DNA of 64,000 bases from Balneolaceae bacterium (GCA_017640605.1 JAEPQH010000005.1:1-64000); one strand, 5' to 3'; shown: positions 42,301 through 51,243, counted from the first letter of the stretch. The notes: a model not told the origin generated them from the sequence alone. Made by a program: numbers and translations.

Positions 42301-43782
42301 TTACCAATCCCACCGACTTTCAAAACCGTCCCATTCATTCTCAAGAAGTGGCAAGTTCATTTGCTTAAATACACGCACACCTACTGTAAAGCCTACCCAG
42401 AATTGATAATCTCTGCCTTTTCGATCGGGCGACCATAAACTGTACCAACTGTAATCTTCGCTACCGGTTACACGAGAAACTTGCATATTGATACTTGGAC
42501 CTGCATATAACGAGAGTCCGTTCGCAAATCTATTTCCTACTAAATATTTGTAAGAATACATCATATTGAGTGTTTTGTCATAGTCTCCTTCAAACACATG
42601 ATGGGCACTAAACTCCTGATTCACAAAAAGGGTAGTGCTCTCAATTTTCTCGAAAGAATCTTGGATGTTTTTTTCTAACCCAACGGCAAATCCTATTCGG
42701 TACACCTCACGGTCGAGTAAGGTGTTATATCCAAACATTGCCATGTTATACACTCTGTGGGTTCCTGTTGTGATAGAAAAATCGGTAAATCCACCATCAG
42801 AAAATCGTACATCAAGATTTTTTCTTCCATTTCCGTAAATGCTTAGAACTCCCAAAGGTACGCCTTCAAATTCCTTTGCTATATTGAGGATTCCGATTTG
42901 TACCCCCATCGCAGATTCGCTGAAATTTACCATTGCAGATTGCACCCCATTTAATTCACGAGCAAAGTTTCCAACTCCGGCAATAGATAAACCATTAATA
43001 TTTTTCGCAAGATTTACTCCTCCGGTAAATAGTAAACCATCAGCATTTTCGCGTGATAAGTTGAACACACCTGACGCAAATAAGCCTTCAATATTACCTA
43101 ACGCTATATTTGCTCCAAACGTAGCCTGCATACCGGATAAGTCATCACCTGCAAAGTTAAGAACACCAGATGCTTGCAACCCTTCAACATCATCTTTAGC
43201 TATATTCATGATTCCAGCTGCCTGCAAACCTGACAAATCTCCATTAGATGCATTCATAATTCCGGCTGCTTGTAAGCCTTCAACACTTCGCTCACTAATA
43301 TTTGCAATACCGGCAGCTTGGAGTCCCGAAATAGAAAGTCTGGAATAATTTAACCCTAAGGTAGCTTGAAGCCCTTCAATATCTCGATTAGAATAGTTGA
43401 GTGCGCCCGCAACTTGTAAACCCGACATTGATTTGTTTGCAACGTTTGCAATTCCCGCGATATTCAATCCTTCCATGGTACCACGCGTATAGTTGGTTAT
43501 CCCTGCGATTTGCAACCCCGCAGAATAGTATTTTGTACCATTGTAGAGTAAACCAATTTCCCAGCCATCAAGCGCACCATGGTATCCACCAATAAGATTG
43601 ATCGATCTTTTAGCGGTAAAGTCGGTTGTGCGAGCGCCGTTGGTTGAGAGTGGAGGGATGATCGTTACACGCCATTTACGATATTCTAATTCATCGTATT
43701 TGTCGTAATCTTGTGCCACTGTTTGAGTTGATATGGCGAAAAGGGCGATGAGCAGAAACCCCAAAAATTTATTGCTTCTCAT
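42301..43782 (-). CDS. surface protein with 16-residue GLQxAGIxN repeats (LA_2272-like)
   Basis: A 493-residue exported protein: signal peptide 1-24 (MRSNKFLGF to TVAQ), then from about residue 88 some fourteen tandem repeats of consensus G-L-Q-x-A-G-I-x-N plus seven variable residues. The first ten are exactly 16 residues long, the next two 15 and then 14, and the remaining C-terminal 200 residues look like outer-membrane beta strands. The repeats resemble those of the LA_2272 surface-repeat family and probably form a beta solenoid with a Gly/Asn ladder. The ATG at 43782 is chosen since the signal peptide starts there. Function unknown. Confidence 0.85.
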   Translation of the reverse strand: MRSNKFLGFLLIALFAISTQTVAQDYDKYDELEYRKWRVTIIPPLSTNGARTTDFTAKRSINLIGGYHGALDGWEIGLLYNGTKYYSAGLQIAGITNYTRGTMEGLNIAGIANVANKSMSGLQVAGALNYSNRDIEGLQATLGLNYSRLSISGLQAAGIANISERSVEGLQAAGIMNASNGDLSGLQAAGIMNIAKDDVEGLQASGVLNFAGDDLSGMQATFGANIALGNIEGLFASGVFNLSRENADGLLFTGGVNLAKNINGLSIAGVGNFARELNGVQSAMVNFSESAMGVQIGILNIAKEFEGVPLGVLSIYGNGRKNLDVRFSDGGFTDFSITTGTHRVYNMAMFGYNTLLDREVYRIGFAVGLEKNIQDSFEKIESTTLFVNQEFSAHHVFEGDYDKTLNMMYSYKYLVGNRFANGLSLYAGPSINMQVSRVTGSEDYSWYSLWSPDRKGRDYQFWVGFTVGVRVFKQMNLPLLENEWDGFESRWDW

Positions 43783-43952
43783 AACTGATCCGTATTTAAG
43801 TTCGAGAACTATTACCGCCAAGTGCTTAAAATGTTTCACACTAAAATATCATGGGACTATTAACTTGATTGGCGTTTACTTAAGTGATGAAGGAATCATT
43901 AAAAAAGTCAGACAATTTTTAAACTCACTAAGTTCGAAAACAAAAAAATAGA

Positions 43953-43978
43953 ACAAGGGTTGTTATTGCAACCCTTGT
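43953..43978 (-). terminator. rho-independent terminator after the cyclophilin gene
   Basis: Perfect 10-bp stem ACAAGGGTTG/CAACCCTTGT with loop TTATTG. On the minus strand it is followed by TTCTATTTTTTTG. It lies 28 bases beyond the cyclophilin stop and closes the cold-shock-PagL-cyclophilin run. Confidence 0.85.
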
Positions 43979-44006
43979 AAGTTTCTATCCGATGAAGTGA
44001 AGCAAA

Positions 44007-44531
44007 TTAAGCCGGGTTCAACCCATCAAAACGGTCATCAAGTAGTTCATTCCAAACGGTAAGTTCATCAACTTGGTCGAATAAATCAGAGGTTTCGCCA
44101 TTTATTGTGATTGAGGTAATTTGATCTCCTTGAGAAATTGAGTTTACTACATCCTGATCTGCCTGTGATACTACTTTCCCAAACACCGAATGCCGACCAT
44201 CTAACCATGGAGTTTCCACATGTGTGATAAAAAACTGGCTTCCGTTTGTTCCGGGACCTGCATTCGCCATCGATAAAACTCCAGGTTCGTCATGACGCAA
44301 TTCCTGATCAAATTCATCCTCAAAATTGTATCCTGGACCACCTCTACCATCTCCATTAGGGCAGCCGCCTTGAATCATAAAATTATCAATAACACGGTGG
44401 AAAGTAAGTCCATCGTAGTAACCTCTTTGTGCAAGATTTACAAAGTTTGCTACTGTTTTAGGAGTTTTTGACTCAAATAGGTTAAGGTTTATAGAACCTT
44501 TATTTGTCTCGATGATTGCTGTAATTGACAT
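44007..44531 (-). CDS. ppiB: cyclophilin-type peptidyl-prolyl isomerase
   Basis: A 174-residue cytoplasmic cyclophilin that speeds proline isomerisation in folding proteins. Typical motifs: [61 protein letters not shown], with the catalytic Arg in FHRVI, the [24 protein letters not shown] core and the conserved histidine near its end. There is no signal peptide. The start lies two bases after the PagL-like stop, so it is part of a cold-shock-led run. Confidence 0.93.
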   Translation of the reverse strand: MSITAIIETNKGSINLNLFESKTPKTVANFVNLAQRGYYDGLTFHRVIDNFMIQGGCPNGDGRGGPGYNFEDEFDQELRHDEPGVLSMANAGPGTNGSQFFITHVETPWLDGRHSVFGKVVSQADQDVVNSISQGDQITSITINGETSDLFDQVDELTVWNELLDDRFDGLNPA

Positions 44532-44533
44532 GT

Positions 44534-45136
44534 CTAAAATTGTTTGATGCTAAAAAAAAATATGTTCGAATCAACGCCGGGATTCTCAGATCCTGTTTGC
44601 GCATTCGATATATGATGAAATGTATAGCCCAAAGATAAGTAGGTTTGAGAAAACAATTGGCGCTGTATAGCCAACTTGATATCGAATGAGTAATTCAGTC
44701 GTCTGCCTTTATCTGTGGGAAACGTTTTGTTGATTAAACTTAAACCACTTTTAATAGCAGTTTCGAAATCAAAATATTTAAAGGGCTTCACAAATGAATA
44801 GCCAAGAGGAGATATTCCGAAGCCTGAAACGATATCACGACGACTACCTTCATCTCTTTTTGGGTAGCTAAATTCGATGTAGGGTACAATACCGCGAGTC
44901 ACATAAGTATTAACACCAGGTAGGGGACTTTTGATTTCCTTTCCAAAGCCGATATACGAATAAAAGGTTTTAGTATTCGGCGTTTTACCAAGTAGTATTA
45001 CCGAATTCGTAGAGTATCCCAATGTTGTGGAAACATATCGGATTTCATCTTTCTCGGAAAGTTGAGCGAATGAATTAGAAAATGGATACGCGAGAATTAG
45101 TAGTAAAAGAAATCTAGCCTTAGTTAAGCAATCCAA
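44534..45136 (-). CDS. PagL-like lipid A 3-O-deacylase
   Basis: A 200-residue outer-membrane protein with a signal peptide (1-24, SNSFAQ) and amphipathic beta strands throughout. The C-terminal motif F-H-H175-I-S177-N-A, followed by NPGVD, matches PagL acyloxyacyl hydrolases, whose His-x-Ser dyad and acidic residue twelve positions after the Ser are catalytic; here D189 stands where PagL has Glu. It would remove a 3-hydroxyacyl chain from lipid A. The start is TTG, with no ATG available in the gap. It lies between the small membrane protein gene (11 bp) and cyclophilin gene (2 bp). Confidence 0.85.
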   Translation of the reverse strand: MDCLTKARFLLLLILAYPFSNSFAQLSEKDEIRYVSTTLGYSTNSVILLGKTPNTKTFYSYIGFGKEIKSPLPGVNTYVTRGIVPYIEFSYPKRDEGSRRDIVSGFGISPLGYSFVKPFKYFDFETAIKSGLSLINKTFPTDKGRRLNYSFDIKLAIQRQLFSQTYLSLGYTFHHISNAQTGSENPGVDSNIFFFSIKQF

Positions 45137-45147
45137 TAGCAGCTGTA

Positions 45148-45480
45148 TTAAATAGTTTTCGACTTATTTTTCTTAAGCATTGCAATAGTGGATAAGATCC
45201 AAATCAACAGCCAAAGGGTGGCTAAATAATAATTGGCAGCATACACAAAAGCAGAAACGCTTATTAAATAAGTACTATGATAAAAAGCCGGTGGGACCGA
45301 TTCGGTGTTAGCTTTTTTTTGCAAATAATTGAATGAAAAGTATAACACTTTACCCGTAACCAATAAGATAGTATACACCCAAAGAATTATCTCGAGTATG
45401 TGATTACCGGTAAAAGCAAAAATTAGAATTAATGATAGTGCAACTACATCAAGGAGTACATCCTTAAGCCAACGTGTCAT
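45148..45480 (-). CDS. small four-helix membrane protein, hypothetical
   Basis: A 110-residue protein with four hydrophobic helices (about 8-25, 30-50, 70-86 and 88-103) and a basic C-terminal tail KKNKSKTI. I recognise no family. It starts 12 bases after the cold-shock gene stop and ends 11 bases before the PagL-like gene, so it is presumably cotranscribed with both. Its position suggests an envelope role in the same response. Confidence 0.7.
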   Translation of the reverse strand: MTRWLKDVLLDVVALSLILIFAFTGNHILEIILWVYTILLVTGKVLYFSFNYLQKKANTESVPPAFYHSTYLISVSAFVYAANYYLATLWLLIWILSTIAMLKKNKSKTI

Positions 45481-45492
45481 TAAATAGATGGT

Positions 45493-45735
45493 TTAGAATA
45501 TATCTGGATCATGCGAATCTTCGGTAGACAATAAAGTAACGTCTCTTGCAAGAAGGCCTTTATCACCCGTAGCCAACGTAAATTCAACTTTTTCACCACG
45601 TTTAAGTTTTTTAAAACCATCAGAATTAATCTCACTGTAGTGTACAAATACCTCTTCGTCATTATCAGAGTTGATAAAGCCGTAGCCTTTGATATTATGA
45701 AACCACTTTACAGTTCCTACTTTTTTTGACGACAT
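45493..45735 (-). CDS. cold-shock domain protein (CspA family)
   Basis: An 80-residue CSD protein with RNP1 KGYGFI (16-21) and RNP2 VFVHYS (29-34) and the opening KVGTVKWFHNIKGYGF. It binds single-stranded RNA or DNA and melts structure in cold-affected transcripts. A short acidic tail (EDSHDPDIF) follows the domain. It appears to lead a run with a small membrane protein, PagL-like enzyme and cyclophilin. A 5' leader up to 83 bases separates it from the preceding gene. Confidence 0.94.
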   Translation of the reverse strand: MSSKKVGTVKWFHNIKGYGFINSDNDEEVFVHYSEINSDGFKKLKRGEKVEFTLATGDKGLLARDVTLLSTEDSHDPDIF

Positions 45736-45818
45736 AATGTTATGATTTCTGACCCTTAAAAGAAGTACATAAAATAAAGTGCTTATTTGTATTCAATTCA
45801 AGTAGATAAAATTATTTT

Positions 45819-46403
45819 TTATTCAACTTGTATCGACTCTACCCATACAACAAGTTTTCTATGTTCTTCCTTATTGGTTAGTATCGTTTTAGAATCCCAA
45901 TCGTAATTATCAATCGATTCTACGTTAACAATAATTCCTTCAATTTTAATTTTGTGTCCCTGTCTCAAACCGTTAATGGTCGATTTTATTTCTTTATTAG
46001 AAGGAATCAAATGCAGGTGATCCATCTGCTGATGGATCTGCTTTACGGGAATAGGGGGTTTGGTGTAGCTCATCGATACCGTTCTGTTACTCATGGAAAA
46101 ATGAATAAAATCCACATTCCTGGCATCCGACATCTCATTCCATCCAACTAATATATCCATGGGCGACAATGAGGCACGTGCGTCAAATAAATAGCGTTTT
46201 TTTTGTAAAACACGAACGTCCGCTTCGTACCTTTTTAATGGCTTTAAAGTATTGCCTTTATAGTTGAAGGGCTTGTCGAAAGCCGTGAAATTTAATTCGG
46301 GGCGATTTGGATTTGTGACGCCGGGTCCGTGGTTCACAGGAAACACCGACCAAGCATAATAACCCGACATTGCTAATATACAGAGCAGTATATACTTCAG
46401 CAT
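45819..46403 (-). CDS. conserved membrane-anchored protein of unknown function
   Basis: A 194-residue protein with one N-terminal signal or anchor (1-20) and a mainly beta extracytoplasmic domain. Recognisable conserved blocks are RYEADVRVLQKKRYLFDARASLSPMDILVGWNEMSD, SYTKPPIPVKQIHQQMDHLHLIPSN and a final KIKIEGIIVNVESIDNYDWDSKT. I know proteins with these blocks in Proteobacteria and Bacteroidota, but no assigned function. It ends in the standard GTLxNxEEHRKLVVWVESI-like tail. It may be cotranscribed with the cold-shock gene after an 83-bp gap. Confidence 0.75.
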   Translation of the reverse strand: MLKYILLCILAMSGYYAWSVFPVNHGPGVTNPNRPELNFTAFDKPFNYKGNTLKPLKRYEADVRVLQKKRYLFDARASLSPMDILVGWNEMSDARNVDFIHFSMSNRTVSMSYTKPPIPVKQIHQQMDHLHLIPSNKEIKSTINGLRQGHKIKIEGIIVNVESIDNYDWDSKTILTNKEEHRKLVVWVESIQVE

Positions 46404-46480
46404 AGTCTTCTCCAGTTTTTTTATTAAAGGAGTTATCGACTATATGCTCTGTTACATTAAGAATTCACCTTTATGGTGAT

Positions 46481-46966
46481 TTATTGAACGCTGAGGTAAA
46501 CTTGATGAAATGAGGTTAGGTCCTCGGAGCTGAAATTTTTGAAAAAATCTGACCCTAAATCAGATAAAACGTTTTTAAACTCAGATTTTGAGTAAGTATC
46601 AAAGGTAAAATCCAATCCATCATTCATTAAATGGATTGATTTAATATCAGATAAAGGTATTTCAATGATATCAGAATCTAAATAAGAGTGAGTGCTAGGA
46701 ATGTAGTTTCCTCCGGAATCTGAAAATGTATGCCATTCTTTTCGCTCAAATAATCGAATTTCATTATTGTACATAACACGCAATTCCTCGGTTATAGTAA
46801 CTGTAATTGAATTATTCGAGATACCAAGACTGATTTGATTATTTCTATCAGTGATTTCTAGAAGTGTGTCATCATTAGCCGGTGTGGCAAATGAGTTTGT
46901 GGCGAAGAGTGGCAAAAATAGTAGTAATGAAAAAACAGATAATTGTGGTAAAGTTTTGATTTTCAT
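46481..46966 (-). CDS. exported hypothetical protein
   Basis: A 161-residue protein with a clear signal peptide (1-28, NSFATPA) and a mixed acidic domain whose middle is beta rich (SLGISNNSITVTITEELRVMYNNEIRLFERKEWHTF). A C-terminal helical segment follows. I recognise no family. It is divergent from the receiver-kinase gene at 47100 across 133 bp, so co-control with that system is possible. Confidence 0.65.
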   Translation of the reverse strand: MKIKTLPQLSVFSLLLFLPLFATNSFATPANDDTLLEITDRNNQISLGISNNSITVTITEELRVMYNNEIRLFERKEWHTFSDSGGNYIPSTHSYLDSDIIEIPLSDIKSIHLMNDGLDFTFDTYSKSEFKNVLSDLGSDFFKNFSSEDLTSFHQVYLSVQ

Positions 46967-47099
46967 TATTCCTAAGATTTATTCCTGCGATAAAGACGAA
47001 CGAGATTCAAAAAAGTTGCAAACATTTTACAAAAAAATATTTTTTCCTTTTAAAAATGGACGCATCCTTCTAGCTTCAGTAAAACAACTGCATTTAAGC

Positions 47100-48242
47100 A
47101 TGAAACAATTCCATGTTCGTGAAGAAAATTTTACAATTCTTATCGTAGATGATACAGAGTCGAACGTAAAGTTGCTCACTCTTCTTCTAAGGAATCAAGG
47201 ATACAACATTTTAGCCGCCTACAATGCTGAAGAATGTCTGCGAATTGCAGAACAGCGTAACCCTGATTTAATACTTCTCGATATTTTATTGCCGGATATG
47301 ATTGGCTACGATGTGGCTCGAAAAATTCATGCAATCGAAAATTTGCAAACCGTACCAATCATTTTTATAACAGCATTAACCGATCTACGTGACAAACTAA
47401 AAGGATTTGAAGCCGGGGGAGTAGATTACATCGTTAAGCCTTTTCAGCAAGAGGAAGTAATTGCTAGAATAAAAACTCAATTAACCTTGAAGCAAGTTAC
47501 AAAAGCTTACGAGTTGAGTTTACAACAATTACAAAAGCACGAGCAGGAGTACAAAGAAGTAAATCAACGAAAGAAAGAGTTATTGAGAATAGTTAGTCAT
47601 GACATATATAATCCGCTTAATGGCATCGTTGGACTCAGTACACATTTGCAGAATATGCATAAGCCTGAAACAGAAGAATATCAAGTTTCAGAAATCATTA
47701 CGGAAAGTGCGAATAAACTTTTGAACCTCGTGGACAAGGTTCTCTATGATGAAAATCATCTGGATTTAAAAATAACATTGAATAAAGCACCATCTGATCC
47801 ACGAGAAATAGTTGACAATGTGATCAAGATGCATCGCCCTAAAGCAATTCTTAAAAAAATTGAGCTTGAAGCAGTTATTCACATTGACGAGGGTACGTAC
47901 TTATTAGATCAAATCAAGTTGGAAATTGTTCTTAATAATCTTGTATCAAATGCGATAAAGTTTACTCCTTCTGGTGGTAAAGTTACGATTATCGCGCAGT
48001 TGAAGGATGAAATGATAGAACTCATTGTTAAAGATAATGGAATAGGAATCCCTAGTCATATGGTGTCACGCCTGTTTAATAAAAATGGAAGTATTCGTTT
48101 ACAAGGCACTGAAGGGGAAGTTGGAATTGGCTTGGGATTAGACGTAGTTCAACATTATGTTGGCTTACACGATGGATATATTTTTGTAGATTCAGAAGAA
48201 AATATAGGCACAACGTTTACAATTCAATTGCCGCTTAACTAA
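47100..48242 (+). CDS. receiver-histidine kinase hybrid
   Basis: A 380-residue cytoplasmic protein with a receiver domain first (1-125: D18-D19-like acidic pair, phosphoacceptor D61, T91 and K113), then a coiled-coil linker (130-160) and a histidine kinase core with H167 in RIVSHDIYNPLNGIVGLS and an ATPase with N-box NNLVSNAIKF, DNGIGIP and GEVGIGLGL. No membrane or PAS sensor is present, so it takes its signal by phosphotransfer or a protein partner. The ATG at 47100 is chosen; the longer open frame overlaps the divergent gene. It likely pairs with the next gene. Confidence 0.9.
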   Translation: MKQFHVREENFTILIVDDTESNVKLLTLLLRNQGYNILAAYNAEECLRIAEQRNPDLILLDILLPDMIGYDVARKIHAIENLQTVPIIFITALTDLRDKLKGFEAGGVDYIVKPFQQEEVIARIKTQLTLKQVTKAYELSLQQLQKHEQEYKEVNQRKKELLRIVSHDIYNPLNGIVGLSTHLQNMHKPETEEYQVSEIITESANKLLNLVDKVLYDENHLDLKITLNKAPSDPREIVDNVIKMHRPKAILKKIELEAVIHIDEGTYLLDQIKLEIVLNNLVSNAIKFTPSGGKVTIIAQLKDEMIELIVKDNGIGIPSHMVSRLFNKNGSIRLQGTEGEVGIGLGLDVVQHYVGLHDGYIFVDSEENIGTTFTIQLPLN

Positions 48243-48251
48243 TCCAAATTG

Positions 48252-49178
48252 ATGAATAACACCTTATTGATTATCGATGACGACGAAGCCATTCATATTC
48301 TTACAAAAAGTTTGTTGGGTAAGCGTTATGATTTGAAACACGCCCGAAACGGTCAAGACGCCATCGATATACTTTCATCCGAACACATTGATTTGATCCT
48401 TTCTGATATTCACATGCCAAATCTGACCGGATTAGAATTGCTGGAATCGTTACGCGCGGATAAAGATAAGAAGCATATACCTGTGCTTATAATGACGAGC
48501 CTGCCAACGGTTGAGAAAGAAAAGAAAGCCTACGATTTAGGGGCATCGGATTTTATTCCAAAAAGTTTATTCAATAAAAATCCGGATAAGATTATCGAGC
48601 AAATAAATATGAAATTGGTCACGAATATTGTGTTCGATCAATTGGATGATTCGCTCGAAGAAAGCAAAAACAAGTTGGTAATGAGTTTAATGGATACCGC
48701 TTTACTTGGCTTATTCAATGAGACCGTTCAAACGCTTTGTGCTGAATTGCGAGCTTTATTATTCGCTGATTTTGTTGGTATGTGGGTACTGGGTAAAGCT
48801 AGTTCGCAACTTATTACTTTTAAAGGAACTGCTGTAGAGAATGAAAATGACATCAGAGATATATTTAGTGAGCCGGGTTTTGAGAAACTCAAAAAAACAG
48901 GCCAACCTTTTTTTAGTAATCACGTCTACAACCAAGAGCATACATTTTTTAGCAGTATAGCTAAAGAAAAAAACTTGCCCGCAGAAATTGTGATACCACT
49001 TTATTCGGTAAACGAACAAGGATTTTTAGTAAATGAATATCAAATACCTGAAACGGCTACTATGTTTGGAGCAATAGTCATTAAACGCTCTGGATTGATC
49101 TCATCTACCGAATTCGAATTAACATCTAAATTAGTGATTCAAGCTGGCACCATTTTGTACAGATTGTATCGAAGTTGA
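48252..49178 (+). CDS. receiver-GAF response regulator
   Basis: A 308-residue protein with an N-terminal receiver (D9-D10 and phosphoacceptor D52 in LILSDIHMPN, K near SDFIPKSLF) and a C-terminal GAF-like region (about 140-308) with no DNA-binding domain. It probably senses a small ligand or regulates a partner. It follows the receiver-kinase by nine bases and is the likely phosphotransfer partner. An in-frame TTG one codon earlier is less likely than the ATG. Confidence 0.86.
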   Translation: MNNTLLIIDDDEAIHILTKSLLGKRYDLKHARNGQDAIDILSSEHIDLILSDIHMPNLTGLELLESLRADKDKKHIPVLIMTSLPTVEKEKKAYDLGASDFIPKSLFNKNPDKIIEQINMKLVTNIVFDQLDDSLEESKNKLVMSLMDTALLGLFNETVQTLCAELRALLFADFVGMWVLGKASSQLITFKGTAVENENDIRDIFSEPGFEKLKKTGQPFFSNHVYNQEHTFFSSIAKEKNLPAEIVIPLYSVNEQGFLVNEYQIPETATMFGAIVIKRSGLISSTEFELTSKLVIQAGTILYRLYRS

Positions 49179-49187
49179 CCTAAACTA

Positions 49188-49496
49188 ATGAGTAATCGAG
49201 CACTACATATAGAATGGATGGTTTTTTTGGGAGGCTTGATTTTGATGGGCACCATGAATCCATATACCGTTGGCACAAGTTGGTGTCTATTTGACTTGGC
49301 AGGATTCGAGTTTTGCTTAGGTGAGGGATTAGGACACTCGATAGCGTTCACTGTACGCGGCAATTTCGAGGCGGCTTTTGGAGCAAACATAATGGGACCA
49401 TTTGCCGTAGCACTGCTATCATTTAGAATTTTAATGATCTGGAAAACAATTTATATCAACTACAAAAAAGAAACTTTGGGTACCCAATATGTCTAA
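49188..49496 (+). CDS. DUF2752 small membrane protein
   Basis: A 102-residue protein with two hydrophobic segments (about 9-24 and 65-85) and the DUF2752 core MNPYTVGTSWCLFDLAGFEFCLGEGLGHSIAFTVRGNFEAAFGANIMGPFAVALLSFRI. The two cysteines (C33, C42) are part of the conserved pattern. Function is unknown. The gene overlaps the TM2 protein gene by eight bases, a combination known in other Bacteroidota, and follows the receiver-GAF gene by nine bases. Confidence 0.85.
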   Translation: MSNRALHIEWMVFLGGLILMGTMNPYTVGTSWCLFDLAGFEFCLGEGLGHSIAFTVRGNFEAAFGANIMGPFAVALLSFRILMIWKTIYINYKKETLGTQYV

Positions 49497-49830
49497 TATC
49501 ATCCATGTAATACCGGAAGCAACCGGAGACGAAGCGCTTTATCTTAACAAAATCACAGAAGGACTAAGTGTAGAACAACTCAATAGGTTCTCAAATGCTT
49601 ACCGAGCGCGTCGAAAAGACCCTCAAGTTATCTTACTTACCTGCTTACTTGGTTTTTTTAGTATTGCCGGAATTCATCGTTTTCTGTTAAACCAAATTGG
49701 AATGGGAATTCTTTATTTATTAACCGGTGGACTTTGCCTGATTGGAACCATTGTGGATTTAGTAAACCATAAAGACTTAGCTTTTCAATACAACCGAGAA
49801 GTAGCTAAAGAACTTCGTTCTATGATGTAA
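49489..49830 (+). CDS. TM2 domain protein
   Basis: A 113-residue protein with the TM2 domain (about 48-95), two helices joined by a short turn, after a soluble N-terminal arm: VILLTCLLGFFSIAGIHRFLLNQIGMGILYLLTGGLCLIGTIVDLVNH. The domain is defined by the GIHRF and G-x-LY motifs. Its function is unclear; paired with DUF2752 here through an eight-base overlap. It converges on the DUF5777 barrel gene. Confidence 0.88.
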   Translation: MSNIIHVIPEATGDEALYLNKITEGLSVEQLNRFSNAYRARRKDPQVILLTCLLGFFSIAGIHRFLLNQIGMGILYLLTGGLCLIGTIVDLVNHKDLAFQYNREVAKELRSMM

Positions 49831-49835
49831 TTGGG

Positions 49836-50693
49836 TTAAAGCCCAAATACTCGATTTATATTAAAGCCTAATCGAAAATCACCTTCGAAGAAATTGGTGT
49901 TCGTACGAGCAAGTAAGTGCTGTTCGGTAAACCATTTACCCGACATGAAGAACATTTGAAAAACATGACCGCCAGTTTCGATCTCGTATCCTAGAGCGAA
50001 GTGATTTTTTGTGCCTGGTGATCGATCGCCAATAACCGGTAAATATTCAAAAGTAATAGCTTTTCTCTCATCGAATGCATACCTACCACCAATACCCAGG
50101 CCATAATGAGTATTTTCGGGAATTTCTCCCACTCGTTCAATCTTAACAGTATTGAAGTGAGAGACCATAGGCGCAATTTGCAGAGAAAGCTGTTTGTTAA
50201 ATTTCCTCGCAATCATAACACTTGCAAAATAATTTAAGCGCTCCTGAAAGGTGAACTCATCGAATTGCGTGTTTTTTTGAGTATTAATCCCAACATCACC
50301 CTTAATCGCAATCTGTACGGGAATTTTATCAGATTCTAGTTGCTTGAGGATTAAATATTTGGCTCGGAAATCAACATTATCTTCTACGCTTGTTCTGCCT
50401 ATACCAATTGTTAATTCGTCGGTTACCCCGTAATCAAAACCAAGTCGAACAGCCGCATTTTGATCCAGTCCATAAAATTCTTCTATGCCTGTACTTACAA
50501 GACCAAAGTTATGCATAATCAAGCTATTTAAATTTTTGGCCTCTAAAGTTGTAACAGTACTCATGCCTGTAATCGACCCAATTCTGAATATATCTTCAAC
50601 AGGTCCGTCTTTAACAGCACGTTGGCGCTGCATTTGAGCCATTAATGTTGAGGATAAAAGGAAGAGGAGTAACAGTGTAGTCAAATATTTCAT
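49836..50693 (-). CDS. DUF5777-family outer-membrane beta-barrel protein
   Basis: A 285-residue exported barrel: signal peptide 1-19, then alternating amphipathic strands with many aromatic ends, such as LTIGIGRTSVEDNVDFRAKYLIL and GHVFQMFFMSGKWFTEQHLLARTNTNFFEGDFRLGFNINRVFGL at the C-terminus. This matches the DUF5777 family. Its start codon overlaps the YceI stop by one base, making a three-gene unit with YceI and a cytochrome-like lipoprotein. The barrel may let something reach the YceI carrier. Confidence 0.86.
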   Translation of the reverse strand: MKYLTTLLLLFLLSSTLMAQMQRQRAVKDGPVEDIFRIGSITGMSTVTTLEAKNLNSLIMHNFGLVSTGIEEFYGLDQNAAVRLGFDYGVTDELTIGIGRTSVEDNVDFRAKYLILKQLESDKIPVQIAIKGDVGINTQKNTQFDEFTFQERLNYFASVMIARKFNKQLSLQIAPMVSHFNTVKIERVGEIPENTHYGLGIGGRYAFDERKAITFEYLPVIGDRSPGTKNHFALGYEIETGGHVFQMFFMSGKWFTEQHLLARTNTNFFEGDFRLGFNINRVFGL

Positions 50694-51241
50694 TATTCAT
50701 CCTCGCTGTAGGGGGTTAATAACATTTCGATGTTTATTTCCTGATTCTCATCAACTTTGATGATGAGTAGTTTTGGTGGTTCAATATCGTAGTCGGTTAG
50801 ATTCAATATCCAACTTGCTTTCAGTAGCAATCCATCTTCTGTTGGCGTCAAAGTACCTTCAATTTCCACTTCTTGTTGATTGCCATGGATTTTGAAGGTT
50901 CCTTTTGCTGTAGCGGGTTGGGGCTCGGGATTATTGATATCAAAAGGTGAGGATAATGTGCCATAGAATTCTGCGAAGGGATATTCTTCGGTGTTTAATG
51001 TCAACCGCATATCACGATCACGTTTTCCATTCCCCGTATCCAAGGTTTCCAAATCGAGATAAAAATCCAGAATATTTTCATCGAGATTTATCATGCCCAC
51101 TAGATTTTCGGAAGAGCCTTCAAACGAGTGTAGTGGAACCTTCGATAAAAACACCGCTTTACCATCTTCGGCATAGAAGGTTTGAGCTGATACTGTGGTT
51201 TGTAAAACAGCAAATAATGTGATTAGTAAAATATTCTTCAT
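50693..51241 (-). CDS. YceI-family lipid-binding periplasmic protein
   Basis: A 182-residue exported lipocalin-like protein (signal 1-19, TVSAQ) with the YceI pattern VFLSKVPLHSFEGSSENLVGMINLDENILDFYLDLETLDTGNGKRDRDMRLTLNTEEYPFAEF and a C-terminal LTDYDIEPPKLLIIKV. YceI proteins hold isoprenoid chains such as polyprenyl quinone precursors. Here it sits between a haem-motif lipoprotein (two bases upstream) and a barrel gene (one-base overlap), consistent with electron or lipid traffic across the envelope. Confidence 0.9.
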   Translation of the reverse strand: MKNILLITLFAVLQTTVSAQTFYAEDGKAVFLSKVPLHSFEGSSENLVGMINLDENILDFYLDLETLDTGNGKRDRDMRLTLNTEEYPFAEFYGTLSSPFDINNPEPQPATAKGTFKIHGNQQEVEIEGTLTPTEDGLLLKASWILNLTDYDIEPPKLLIIKVDENQEINIEMLLTPYSEDE

Positions 51242-51243
51242 AA

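Noticed and set aside
46851-47099. N-terminal extension of the receiver-kinase
   Set aside because: The region overlaps a divergent gene, has no receiver-like sequence, and the ATG at 47100 precedes the receiver domain.
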